Assembly: GCA_004298405.1 (NCBI GenBank)
Contig: SCSL01000009.1
Span: forward strand, 1 to 14,160
Length of the DNA stretch: 14,160 bases
Direction: 5' to 3'
Source: Patescibacteria group bacterium
GTDB taxonomy: Bacteria > Patescibacteriota > Patescibacteriia > UBA9934 > GWF2-40-263
The notes below the pieces were generated by a model, which worked only from the letters and a program-made list of their open reading frames with translations, had not been told where the DNA came from and made no database searches. Numbering within the stretch: position 1 is the first letter of the stretch; every line of letters begins with the position of its first letter. Shown piece after piece: positions 6,675-13,548 of the stretch. Made by a program: the position numbers and the translations under genes.

Positions 6675-7490
6675 ATGACAAAAACAACGACTCTTTTGTC
6701 AGCGACGGCGCTGGCAATGCTTGGACTCATCACACTAGCATTTGTAAGTGTCGTCCCTTCAGCAAATGCTGAAACCCTCGTAGATCTTGAAGACATCGAG
6801 GCAGGCGATCTCATTCGTGGAGAATCTTATTCCGCTGTGTATTATTATGGCGTGGACGGTTTCCGCTACGTCTTCCCAAATGATAAAACCTACTTCACTT
6901 GGTACGAAAATTTCGATGATGTAAAGTGGATCTCCGACGGCGACCTTGCGGATATTCAGATCGGAGGAAATGTCACCTACAAGCCAGGTGTCAAAATGAT
7001 CAAGATCAATTCAGATCCAACCGTATATGTTGTTGGGTCTGGTGGAGAGATCATGGGGATTCCTTCAGAGGATGTCGCGGAGGAACTCTACGGCTCAAAC
7101 TGGAACCAACAGATCGATGATGTCGCCGATGGATTTTTCTCAAACTACGAAATGGGTTTAGAGCTTGAGATGGCCTCTCAATATGACCCAGAGGCAGAGC
7201 AAGCCGATGCATTTTCCATTGATGCTGACAAGGAACTCATGATCTATCTCACGGTAAGTATCCTAGACGGTTCCTACAGCCCAAGTGAGCTTGAACTTGA
7301 TGCAGGACGCGCTGTGCGATTCGTTAATAATGGAACAGAGAAACACACCGCCTCCGCTGACGATGGCTCTTGGGGAACAGGAACGCTCAATGCGGGAGAA
7401 AACTTCACACGATACTTTGATGAAGAAGGTGATTACGACTTCCATTGTGCCTACCACGATGACATGACCGGAACCCTCGTTGTTGAATAA
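6675..7490 (+). CDS. Secreted cupredoxin-domain protein, intact copper site
   Basis: 271 residues, paralogue of the preceding gene along its whole length. A conventional signal peptide (residues 1-32) ends in SANA. Next comes the shared domain (GDLIRGESYSAVYYYG, FPNDKTYFTWYENF, GGNVTYKPGVKMIKI). The C-terminal cupredoxin domain (about 185-271) has a complete set of type-1 copper ligands: His224 in EKHTAS, then Cys258, His261 and Met264 in HCAYHDDM. It is probably exported or surface-attached and could carry electrons or bind copper; the partner is not visible. Within the shared domain 32 consecutive bases (6993-7024) are identical to 6051-6082 of the neighbour, pointing to recent duplication or gene conversion. 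It has its own promoter and terminator, so it is separate from the rpiB-rpe unit. Confidence 0.88.
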   Translation: MTKTTTLLSATALAMLGLITLAFVSVVPSANAETLVDLEDIEAGDLIRGESYSAVYYYGVDGFRYVFPNDKTYFTWYENFDDVKWISDGDLADIQIGGNVTYKPGVKMIKINSDPTVYVVGSGGEIMGIPSEDVAEELYGSNWNQQIDDVADGFFSNYEMGLELEMASQYDPEAEQADAFSIDADKELMIYLTVSILDGSYSPSELELDAGRAVRFVNNGTEKHTASADDGSWGTGTLNAGENFTRYFDEEGDYDFHCAYHDDMTGTLVVE

Positions 7491-7495
7491 CCAAC

Positions 7496-7529
7496 AAAAC
7501 CATCCCGAGCCTGTCGAGGGGTGGTTTTT
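7496..7529. terminator. Intrinsic terminator after the cupredoxin gene
   Basis: AAAACCATCCC (7496-7506) pairs with GGGGTGGTTTT (7518-7528) with one G-T wobble; five Ts end the plus-strand copy. The loop region GAGCCTGTCGA gives the hairpin a centre like the widespread CTTCGACAGGCTCAG-type bacterial repeat. It lies 6 nt after the stop codon. Confidence 0.8.
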
Positions 7530-7537
7530 GATTTCAT

Positions 7538-7545
7538 GCTAAAAT
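7538..7545 (+). promoter_or_regulatory. Extended -10 before the transketolase gene
   Basis: TGCTAAAAT gives TAAAAT at 7540-7545 with an upstream TG. It follows the terminator T-run by about 10 bp and ends 9 bp before the ATG at 7555, so the transcript is nearly leaderless. The bases just before the start (CACTATGCC) match those of the pfkB-type gene at 11163. Confidence 0.5.
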
Positions 7546-7554
7546 GAACGCACT

Positions 7555-8454
7555 ATGCCAAACCTGACAAAAGGTCCAAAGGTTCGACGACCACTTCATC
7601 TTCACGACAAAAAACTCAAATCTCTCGAAGAACGAGCCTCACAAATTCGTGAGGATCTTATTGATATGTTGGTTGAGGCTGGATCTGGCCACTCGGCAGG
7701 ACCGCTTGGGATGGCGGACATTTTCGTTGCTCTTTATTTTCATGTCCTGGTTCATGATCCAAAACATCCTGATTGGAATGACCGTGACCGACTTATCCTT
7801 TCCAATGGCCACATTTGTCCGATTCGGTACGTCACCATGGCACATGCAGGATACTTCCCCAAAAAAATGCTCATGACCCTACGCAAGTTTGGTTCACCTC
7901 TGCAAGGTCATCCTGAACGTGAACGACTCCCAGGAGTCGAGACGACGTCGGGGCCGTTGGGTTCTGGATCATCGCAGGCGGTGGGACTCGCCTACACGGC
8001 GCTCCTGGATCGCAAACCTTGGCGTGTGTATTGCGTGATGAGCGACGGCGAACTCGATGCCGGACAAACGTGGGAAGCCCTTCTCTTTGCTGGACGCAAC
8101 AACCTCTACAACTGCACCTTCATCATCGATCGAAACAACATTCAGATCGACGGTACCACGGAAGAGATCATGCCGCTTGAACCTCTCACAGCCAAATTCG
8201 AGAGCTTCAACCTCAATGTTGTGCGCTGTGCTGGAAACTCTATTCGAGATTTCGTGACTGCGGTCGAACGAGCACATGGGGTCTCTGAGAAAGCCACGGT
8301 CATCATCGCCGATACCATTCCTGGCTACGGCGTCCCCTACATGGAGCATGACTTTCTCTGGCATGGCAAACCACCTTCGCCTGGAAGCGAATCTCAACAA
8401 GCCATTCATGACCTGCGAACGCTCGCGGGGCGAATAACGGGCGAACATGAATAA
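7555..8454 (+). CDS. tktA (N-terminal half): Transketolase, N-terminal (thiamine diphosphate) subunit
   Basis: 299 residues, the usual length for the N-terminal half of a split transketolase. It moves two-carbon units between sugar phosphates together with the C-terminal subunit encoded at 9523. Visible motifs: GSGHSAGPLGMADIF (cofactor pocket), LILSNGHICPIRY, GHPERERLPGVETTSGPLGSG, and SDGELDAGQTWEA at residues 163-175, which is the GDG-type thiamine diphosphate/metal motif ending in a conserved NN pair (RNN, IDRNN). Split enzymes of this type also include DXP-synthase-like relatives, but the GHPE..PGVE block favours transketolase. The two halves normally adjoin; here a DUF4349 gene and repeats lie between them. 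Confidence 0.92.
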   Translation: MPNLTKGPKVRRPLHLHDKKLKSLEERASQIREDLIDMLVEAGSGHSAGPLGMADIFVALYFHVLVHDPKHPDWNDRDRLILSNGHICPIRYVTMAHAGYFPKKMLMTLRKFGSPLQGHPERERLPGVETTSGPLGSGSSQAVGLAYTALLDRKPWRVYCVMSDGELDAGQTWEALLFAGRNNLYNCTFIIDRNNIQIDGTTEEIMPLEPLTAKFESFNLNVVRCAGNSIRDFVTAVERAHGVSEKATVIIADTIPGYGVPYMEHDFLWHGKPPSPGSESQQAIHDLRTLAGRITGEHE

Positions 8455-8455
8455 C

Positions 8456-8538
8456 GGGGCTAAAGCCCCTAAGAAAAGAGTGAGTCATTAAGAATAGTTT
8501 CCCAGTCCTAAGAATAATTTCTCAGCCCCTTTAGGGGC
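8456..8538. repeat. Hairpin pair and 20-bp tandem repeat between genes
   Basis: Directly after the transketolase stop is GGGGCT-AA-AGCCCC (8456-8469). Just before the next gene is GCCCCT-TT-AGGGGC (8525-8538). Between them, two adjacent 20-bp copies (8489-8508 and 8509-8528) share 17 of 20 bases and begin TAAGAATA. The outer layout, a CTAAAG hairpin followed by a CTTTAG hairpin ending in GGCGT before an ATG, is repeated at 10688-10728. Confidence 0.75.
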
Positions 8539-8544
8539 GTGCAT

Positions 8545-9471
8545 ATGAATCTCAAACTTCTATTTCTCTGGTTCCAACGCGGTCTGGCCATCGTCGGTCT
8601 TGCGGCGATCATCGCCTTTGTCGGTCAAAATCTCTTCAACGAATTTTCCTCCGTATCCACCTCCTCTGTTGTTGGGTATGGGGGAGATCTTCAAGAAGCC
8701 GTCATGTTTGATTCGGTCGCTTCCTCCGAAGAAAAATCTTTCCGAGCTCCCTCCCCCGAGAGGTATTTGTATGATGAAGCCATCGCAGCCGAAGTCGATC
8801 AAAAAATTATCAAGACGGGGTCACTCGACCTTGTGGTTGATCACGCAGATGAGCGGCTAACGGCGGTCGAGACGCTCGCACAAGAAAAGGGCGGATATGT
8901 CCAAACCTCGACGATCCAAGAGCACGAAGACGGAACGCTCACGGGCTATGTGACTATTCGTGTGCCGACGGATGTCTTTAATGCAACCATGGAAGAACTA
9001 AAAGGCTTGGCTATTGTGGTTGAGCGTGAAACCACTAGTGCGGAAGATGTGACGGAGCAATACATCAACCTTGCCGCGCGTCTCAAAAATGCCAAAGCCC
9101 AAGAGTCACGCTATGTGGAAATTCTGGACGTCGCGAAAACCGTAGAAGAGATCCTTCAAATCGAATCTGCCCTTGGCAATATCCGCGGCTACATTGAGTC
9201 TCTCCAAGGCCAGATTCAATATCTTGATAGTCTCACAGGATTTTCAACGATCACCATCTCTCTTTCTGAAGAGCCCGTCATCACGGTTGGCGGAAAAGAA
9301 TTTCGACCTGGAACCACCGTGAAGGAAGCCGTTCAAGCGGTCGTCGCAATAGGCCAAACGCTCGTAGTTGCGGTGATCTGGGTGTTGATCGTCGGAATCG
9401 GCATAGGCGTCCCTCTGGCGTTTATCATTTGGCTTGGATGGAAAGGGGTGACTCGATTACGAAAAAGGTAG
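8545..9471 (+). CDS. DUF4349 domain membrane protein
   Basis: 308 residues from the ATG at 8545; a GTG two codons earlier is an alternative. A transmembrane or signal-anchor segment covers about residues 8-27 (RGLAIVGLAAIIAFVGQ). From about residue 80 comes the DUF4349 region: KIIKTGSLDLVVDHADE, then GGYVQTSTIQE, VTIRVPTDVFNATMEEL, VTEQYINLAARLKNAKAQE, and a coiled-coil-like stretch ending in LDSLTGFSTITISL. A second hydrophobic segment near the C-terminus (about 263-300, VVAVIWVLIVGIGIG) precedes a basic tail. Family function is unknown; such proteins are envelope-anchored with an extracytoplasmic domain. It sits between the two transketolase halves, flanked by palindromic repeats on both sides, and has no apparent metabolic link to them. 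Confidence 0.88.
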   Translation: MNLKLLFLWFQRGLAIVGLAAIIAFVGQNLFNEFSSVSTSSVVGYGGDLQEAVMFDSVASSEEKSFRAPSPERYLYDEAIAAEVDQKIIKTGSLDLVVDHADERLTAVETLAQEKGGYVQTSTIQEHEDGTLTGYVTIRVPTDVFNATMEELKGLAIVVERETTSAEDVTEQYINLAARLKNAKAQESRYVEILDVAKTVEEILQIESALGNIRGYIESLQGQIQYLDSLTGFSTITISLSEEPVITVGGKEFRPGTTVKEAVQAVVAIGQTLVVAVIWVLIVGIGIGVPLAFIIWLGWKGVTRLRKR

Positions 9472-9519
9472 ACCCAGGCTTCAGCCTGGGCTACACCCGG
9501 GCTAAAGCCCGGGACTACC
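9467..9519. repeat. Double-hairpin palindromic repeat, intact copy
   Basis: GGTAG (9467-9471) and CTACC (9515-9519) bracket two perfect 8-bp hairpins: CCCAGGCT-TC-AGCCTGGG (9473-9490) and CCCGGGCT-AA-AGCCCGGG (9496-9513). The first five bases overlap the stop region of the DUF4349 gene, and the element ends 3 nt before the next ATG, so the hairpins occupy the ribosome-binding position. It is the better preserved relative of 5720-5772. Confidence 0.85.
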
Positions 9520-9522
9520 ACT

Positions 9523-10695
9523 ATGAAAAAAAACACAAAACAATCTGGTCTCAACCGCGAAGCGTGGCTCGTTCGCGAGCTTTTTGATGAGAAAAAACTC
9601 AAACATCTACCCACACGCGATGGTTTCGGCGAGGGATTAGTAGAAGCTGGAAAGGGCAACAAAAACATCGTTGTCCTATGTGCTGATCTTACAGAATCGA
9701 CACGCGTGCTCGCGTTCAAGCAAGCTTACCCAGATCGGTTTGTCCAAATGGGCGTCTCAGAACAATCCATGGCGTCGATTGCGGCAGGGATGGCGATGGC
9801 AGGCAAAATGCCGTTTATCTCCAGCTATGCCTGCTTCTCCCCGGGACGTAACTGGGAACAAATTCGCACAACCGTCGCGCTCAATAACACCAATGTTAAA
9901 GTTGCCGGGGCTCATGCAGGCGTCTCTGTGGGACCCGACGGCGCCACACACCAGATGGTCGAGGACATTGCCATCATGCGGGTCATGCCCAATATGCGCG
10001 TGTTTGTTCCCTGTGATTCCATCGAAACACGCAAAGCAACTCTTGCCGTCGCCAAACTCTCTGGTCCATGCTATCTCCGATTTGCTCGCGAAAAGTCACC
10101 TGTATTCACGACGCTAAAGACACCGTACAAAGTCGGTCGCGCAGAAATCTATCGCCACGGAAATGATCTCACGATCATCGGCTCAGGTCCCCTTCTCTAC
10201 GAGGCACTCCTTGCCGCCGAAATGCTCTCACACGAGCACGGGATCGAATGCCGTGTTGTGAATATGCACACCATCAAACCAGTCGATGTGAAAGCTATCG
10301 TCGATGCCGCAAAACAAACGGGGGCGATTGTGACCGTCGAAGAAGCACAGGCCGCTGGTGGTCTTGCGGGCGTTGTTGCGGAAACACTCGCTCTTACTGT
10401 CCCTGTCGTCATGGAACGAGTTGGTGTCCCCGATCGATTTGGTGAGAGCGGTAACCCACGTGAAGTTCAGGAGGGTCTTGGTCTCACAGCACCGTTTATC
10501 GCCCTTGCCGCTGACCGCGTGCTTCAACGCAAACTCGGGAATACGGTTCCTGCGATACCCGCCCATGTGACCGCCGCCCAAGAACGGCTCGTCGTGATGC
10601 AACAGGAAATTCTTCACGAGGCGCTTTCCCGCACCCCAAGAAAGTGGGGTGGTAAGAAACCTGACGCAAGCCTCAAATCCCGTAGACGGGACTAA
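9523..10695 (+). CDS. tktB (C-terminal half): Transketolase, C-terminal subunit
   Basis: 390 residues, longer than the usual 310-330 for a free C-terminal half. The pyrimidine-binding domain contains VVLCADLTESTR, then MGVSEQSMASIAAGMAMAGKMPF with the catalytic Glu80 that activates thiamine diphosphate, followed by GVSVGPDGATHQMVEDIA. The C-terminal transketolase domain runs from about 200 (LTIIGSGPLLYEAL, CRVVNMHTIKPVD, TVEEAQAAGGLAG) to about 330. The extra N-terminal 25 and C-terminal 50 or so residues are poorly conserved. The last residues (SLKSRRRD) and the TAA stop are contributed by a palindromic repeat at 10688-10701. It pairs with the product of 7555-8454. No Shine-Dalgarno sequence is visible, and a double hairpin lies directly upstream. 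Confidence 0.92.
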   Translation: MKKNTKQSGLNREAWLVRELFDEKKLKHLPTRDGFGEGLVEAGKGNKNIVVLCADLTESTRVLAFKQAYPDRFVQMGVSEQSMASIAAGMAMAGKMPFISSYACFSPGRNWEQIRTTVALNNTNVKVAGAHAGVSVGPDGATHQMVEDIAIMRVMPNMRVFVPCDSIETRKATLAVAKLSGPCYLRFAREKSPVFTTLKTPYKVGRAEIYRHGNDLTIIGSGPLLYEALLAAEMLSHEHGIECRVVNMHTIKPVDVKAIVDAAKQTGAIVTVEEAQAAGGLAGVVAETLALTVPVVMERVGVPDRFGESGNPREVQEGLGLTAPFIALAADRVLQRKLGNTVPAIPAHVTAAQERLVVMQQEILHEALSRTPRKWGGKKPDASLKSRRRD

Positions 10696-10728
10696 AGTCC
10701 CTTCGAATTTCTTAGCCACTTTAGTGGC
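10688..10728. repeat. CTAAAG/CTTTAG hairpin pair, overlapping a stop codon
   Basis: GGGACT-AA-AGTCCC (10688-10701) and GCCACT-TT-AGTGGC (10715-10728) are both perfect 6-bp stems. The transketolase stop TAA (10693-10695) is the centre of the first hairpin. The second ends 7 bp before the HIT gene ATG. Reverse-complemented, the element matches the pattern CGCCnCTAAAGnGGCT..GAAATTC seen in the reverse complement of 8525-8538. Confidence 0.8.
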
Positions 10729-10735
10729 GTCGAAT

Positions 10736-11122
10736 ATGTCTGAATGTATTTTTTGCAAAATCATCGCAGGGGAAATTCCCTGCCACAAGGTCTGGGAGGA
10801 TGACGATCACCTCGCCTTCTTAGATATCAACCCGATCCGCGAAGGGCATACGCTCGTGATTCCAAAAGTTCACGCCTCGTACCTCTTTGACATGAACGAC
10901 GAGAGCTACCAATCTCTGCTGGGTGCCGCTAAACAAATCGCGATACGCCTGAAGGAAGTCTTCCAGGTTCCCCGCATTGGTATGGCGGTTGAAGGTTTTG
11001 CTGTCGACCATGTCCATGTTCATCTCGTCCCCCTCACCGGAGTCGGACAGCTTGATCCAAAACAAGCGAAACCTGGCGACCACACACAACTCACTGAACT
11101 TGCCCAGCGAATCCGCACATAA
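10736..11122 (+). CDS. HIT family nucleotide hydrolase/transferase
   Basis: 128 residues. The start ATG at 10736 gives MSECIFCKIIAGEIP, the standard HIT/HINT opening with a CxxC pair (Cys4, Cys7) that in the family can hold zinc. The HIT motif HVHVHLVP lies at residues 92-99, with His94 the likely nucleophile. INPIREGHTLVIPKVH is the other family block. HIT proteins remove AMP or other groups from phosphoramidates, dinucleoside polyphosphates and adenylated molecules; the natural substrate here is unknown. The frame is open upstream into the repeat, but the family start is unambiguous. It is the last gene before a strong terminator and probably shares a transcript with the transketolase C-terminal gene. 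Confidence 0.92.
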   Translation: MSECIFCKIIAGEIPCHKVWEDDDHLAFLDINPIREGHTLVIPKVHASYLFDMNDESYQSLLGAAKQIAIRLKEVFQVPRIGMAVEGFAVDHVHVHLVPLTGVGQLDPKQAKPGDHTQLTELAQRIRT

Positions 11123-11145
11123 GAGAGCCCACATGGCTCTTTTTT
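11121..11145 (+). terminator. Intrinsic terminator after the HIT gene
   Basis: AGAGCC (11124-11129) pairs with GGCTCT (11135-11140), extended outward by A-T pairs, and is followed by a T-run to 11145. It begins at the HIT stop codon. The T-run abuts the -10 element of the next gene. Confidence 0.8.
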
Positions 11146-11153
11146 GCTATACT
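11146..11153 (+). promoter_or_regulatory. Extended -10 promoter of the PfkB gene
   Basis: TGCTATACT follows the terminator T-run directly, with TATACT at 11148-11153. The ATG is at 11163, so initiation would occur within about 0-4 nt of the start codon. Any -35 contact would fall inside the terminator stem. Confidence 0.55.
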
Positions 11154-11162
11154 AAACCCACT

Positions 11163-12146
11163 ATGCCAACGTCTTCATTCGACCTCATCACCATCGGCGA
11201 CATCAAACTCGATACCTTCGTCGTTCTCGACGATGCCAATGTCTCTTGTGAGCTGAAAATGCCTGAATGTAAACTTTGTTTGGATTATGGTGCGAAGATC
11301 AACGTCAAAATCGTGGACTCCCAAATTGCAGGATCGGCTCCCAACGTGGCGGTCGGACTGGCCCGCATGAAAAAGAAAATCTCAATCCTTTCCGTGATGG
11401 GGGAAGATACGACTCGACCGCTGGCATTGGAACATCTCAAACGCGAAGGGGTCGATGTGTCCCTCATTGAAGTCATCAAGGGAGAAAAAAGTACTTACTC
11501 GGTCGTTCTTAATTTCCTCGGTGAAAAAACCATTCTCACCGGACATATCAAACACGAATATCACCTCCCGAAAAAATTTCCAAAGCCCACTTGGCTCTAC
11601 GTGGGCGAGATGGGTGAGGGATATGAAAAAATCTACAAACAAGTCGCTGACTATGCCAAGAAGGACGGCGTGCGAATTACGATGAATCCCGGAAGTATCC
11701 AAATTGATGAGCGAAAAAAATCTCTGTATGACTTGCTCCCCTATCTCGAAGTTTTGTTCATCAATCTCGAGGAGGCGCAGAGACTCACAAAATCAAAATC
11801 TCTCGAAGTGCACAAGCTCGCCGGCGCGCTCTCCAAACTAGGTCCCAAGCACGTAGTAATCACCGACGGAAAAAACGGGGCGTATGAATATGGTGGTCGT
11901 GACTTGCGATTTTGCCCGATCTTCCCAAGTAAATTAGTGGAAGCCACAGGGGCAGGAGATGCATTTGCGAGCGGATACTTGGGAGCCCTTCTGTCTGGAG
12001 AATCATGCTCGGAAGGTCTGCGTTGGGGCGCCGTCAATTCCTCCTCAGTCGTCGGATATGTCGGACCAACGAAGGGACTTTTGAGCGCAACCGAAATCCG
12101 TAAACGATTGAAAGCTAAACCAAACTTCAACGTTAAAACTGTTTAG
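11163..12146 (+). CDS. PfkB-family carbohydrate kinase
   Basis: 327 residues, within the ribokinase/PfkB range. Substrate-side motifs are IGDIKLDTF (residues 11-19, where the family has GDxxxD) and AGSAPNVAVGLARM (usual GGxxxN). The catalytic signature EATGAGDAFASGYLG holds the anion-hole GAGD at 263-266, with Asp266 as the base. VVITDGKNGAY is the ATP-side block. A CxxC pair (Cys36, Cys39) lies in the small lid region. The sequence does not settle the sugar. A 1-nt gap to the class II aldolase gene suggests a kinase acting on a fructose or tagatose phosphate, but ribokinase-like activity is possible. The start at 11163 rather than an upstream in-frame codon is favoured by the family N-terminus and the -10 box immediately before it. 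Confidence 0.88.
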   Translation: MPTSSFDLITIGDIKLDTFVVLDDANVSCELKMPECKLCLDYGAKINVKIVDSQIAGSAPNVAVGLARMKKKISILSVMGEDTTRPLALEHLKREGVDVSLIEVIKGEKSTYSVVLNFLGEKTILTGHIKHEYHLPKKFPKPTWLYVGEMGEGYEKIYKQVADYAKKDGVRITMNPGSIQIDERKKSLYDLLPYLEVLFINLEEAQRLTKSKSLEVHKLAGALSKLGPKHVVITDGKNGAYEYGGRDLRFCPIFPSKLVEATGAGDAFASGYLGALLSGESCSEGLRWGAVNSSSVVGYVGPTKGLLSATEIRKRLKAKPNFNVKTV

Positions 12147-12147
12147 T

Positions 12148-13071
12148 ATGCTCGTCACTCTCAACGACGTCCTCGCCAAAGCTCAACGTCGCAGATATGC
12201 CGTGGGCGCGTTTAATATCAACAACCTGGAAACGCTGCAGGCAATCATGGACGCAACGGAAGCCGAGCGCTCACCCGTCATTTTGTCGACGAGCGAAGGC
12301 GCGATCGACTATGCTGGTATGGAGGAGCTTGCCGCCCTCGCACACATTGCCGCGCGCAAGACGAAACTTCCAGTGGTGTTTCACCTCGACCATGGGAAAA
12401 ACTACGACCTTGTCGTACGAGCGATCAAGAGCGGCTGGTACACAAGCGTGATGTTCGATGGCTCTTCCCTGCCCCTGAAAGAAAATGTCCATCGTACAAA
12501 AAAGATCGTCGAGATGGCGCACAAAAGAAAGATCAGCGTCGAAGCGGAACTGGGAGCTATCGCGGGCATCGAGGACTTTGTTTCCGTCGCAGATCGCGAC
12601 GCGCATCTTACGGATCCTGAGCAGGCTCGCGAATTTATGCGGGCTACGGGCTGTGACGCCCTCGCGGTCGCGGTTGGAACAAAACACGGAGCGTATAAAT
12701 TCAAGGACGAATCCAGACTCGACTATGGACGACTCAAGCGCATTGCCGAAGCCGTCGATGTCCCGCTGGTACTCCATGGAGCCTCTGGCGTGCCAGCAAA
12801 TATCAAGCGCATTTGCACTCAATATGGCTGTGAGATTTCAAGCGCAAAAGGTGTGTCGGACACAGCCGTAAAAAAAGCGATAACGCTGGGCGTGCGCAAA
12901 GTAAATGTTGACACAGATTTACGTCTTGCCTTCGATGCCGGCATCCGCAAATTCCTCAAAGAACGCCCAGAGGTCATCGACCCTCGTGAAATTTTGAAAC
13001 CGGCGAAGGAACTTATGACGAAGGTTGTGAGGCATAAGATGAGGGTACTCGGGAGTAGCGGGAAAGGATAA
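12148..13071 (+). CDS. fba: Class II fructose-bisphosphate aldolase
   Basis: 307 residues, of the shorter class II (FbaA/GatY-like) type. It cleaves fructose 1,6-bisphosphate, or the tagatose isomer, into dihydroxyacetone phosphate and glyceraldehyde 3-phosphate. Metal and catalytic residues are in place: HLDHG at 79-83 (Asp81 catalytic, His82 zinc), VEAELG, AVAVGTKHGAY with His180, LHGASGVP with His210, and KVNVDTDLR for phosphate binding. It begins 1 nt after the kinase stop and so is almost certainly co-transcribed and coupled. The last 59 nt overlap, in the opposite direction, the open frame of the reverse transcriptase. No terminator is visible after the stop. Confidence 0.93.
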   Translation: MLVTLNDVLAKAQRRRYAVGAFNINNLETLQAIMDATEAERSPVILSTSEGAIDYAGMEELAALAHIAARKTKLPVVFHLDHGKNYDLVVRAIKSGWYTSVMFDGSSLPLKENVHRTKKIVEMAHKRKISVEAELGAIAGIEDFVSVADRDAHLTDPEQAREFMRATGCDALAVAVGTKHGAYKFKDESRLDYGRLKRIAEAVDVPLVLHGASGVPANIKRICTQYGCEISSAKGVSDTAVKKAITLGVRKVNVDTDLRLAFDAGIRKFLKERPEVIDPREILKPAKELMTKVVRHKMRVLGSSGKG

Positions 13072-13483
13072 CTTGTTTTAGTCGATATCCCTCGCAATAT
13101 TCCAACAACCCCACATACGACGGTATGTTCCCAGAGTTCACTCTCTTGAACATTCGTCGTTTTGTTTTTGTGCGAAGGACACGGTGATGTGGAAGCGTGA
13201 CGTAACCAAGGAAGTCGATCCCTTGGGTAAGCGTACGGATCTCGACCTTATGGGGATGGAGAATGAGCCGACGTTCGCTCCAGAGCCATTGTTCGATGAA
13301 TGGCAGGAGCCATCGGAGCTCAGCAGGGTCGTTAGCAAGAATAACCGCGTCATCTGTGTAGCGTATGTAGTGCCGTACTCTCAATTCGTCCTTGATAAAA
13401 TGGTCAAATGCGTTCATGTAGATATTCGCAAATAACTGACTTGTCAGGTTTCCAATCGGTAAGCCTATCTTCCTTTGAGATGA

Positions 13484-13493
13484 CCCCCCCCCC
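13484..13493. other. Ten-base homopolymer at the reverse transcriptase frameshift
   Basis: Ten consecutive C on the plus strand (G on the coding strand). Reading through in the upstream frame leads to a stop at 13404-13406. Shifting one base continues into GLPIGNLTSQ. This is either phase variation, mutation, or a base-calling artefact. Confidence 0.85.
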
Positions 13494-13548
13494 GATGGGA
13501 TTTGAGGTTAAGTAGCTTCCGACGATATTGGAAACGAGCTGTTCGACC

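Noticed and set aside
8456..10728. CRISPR array, suggested by repeated palindromes
   Set aside because: The hairpins are irregularly spaced, differ in stem sequence, and have no uniform spacers or cas genes nearby.
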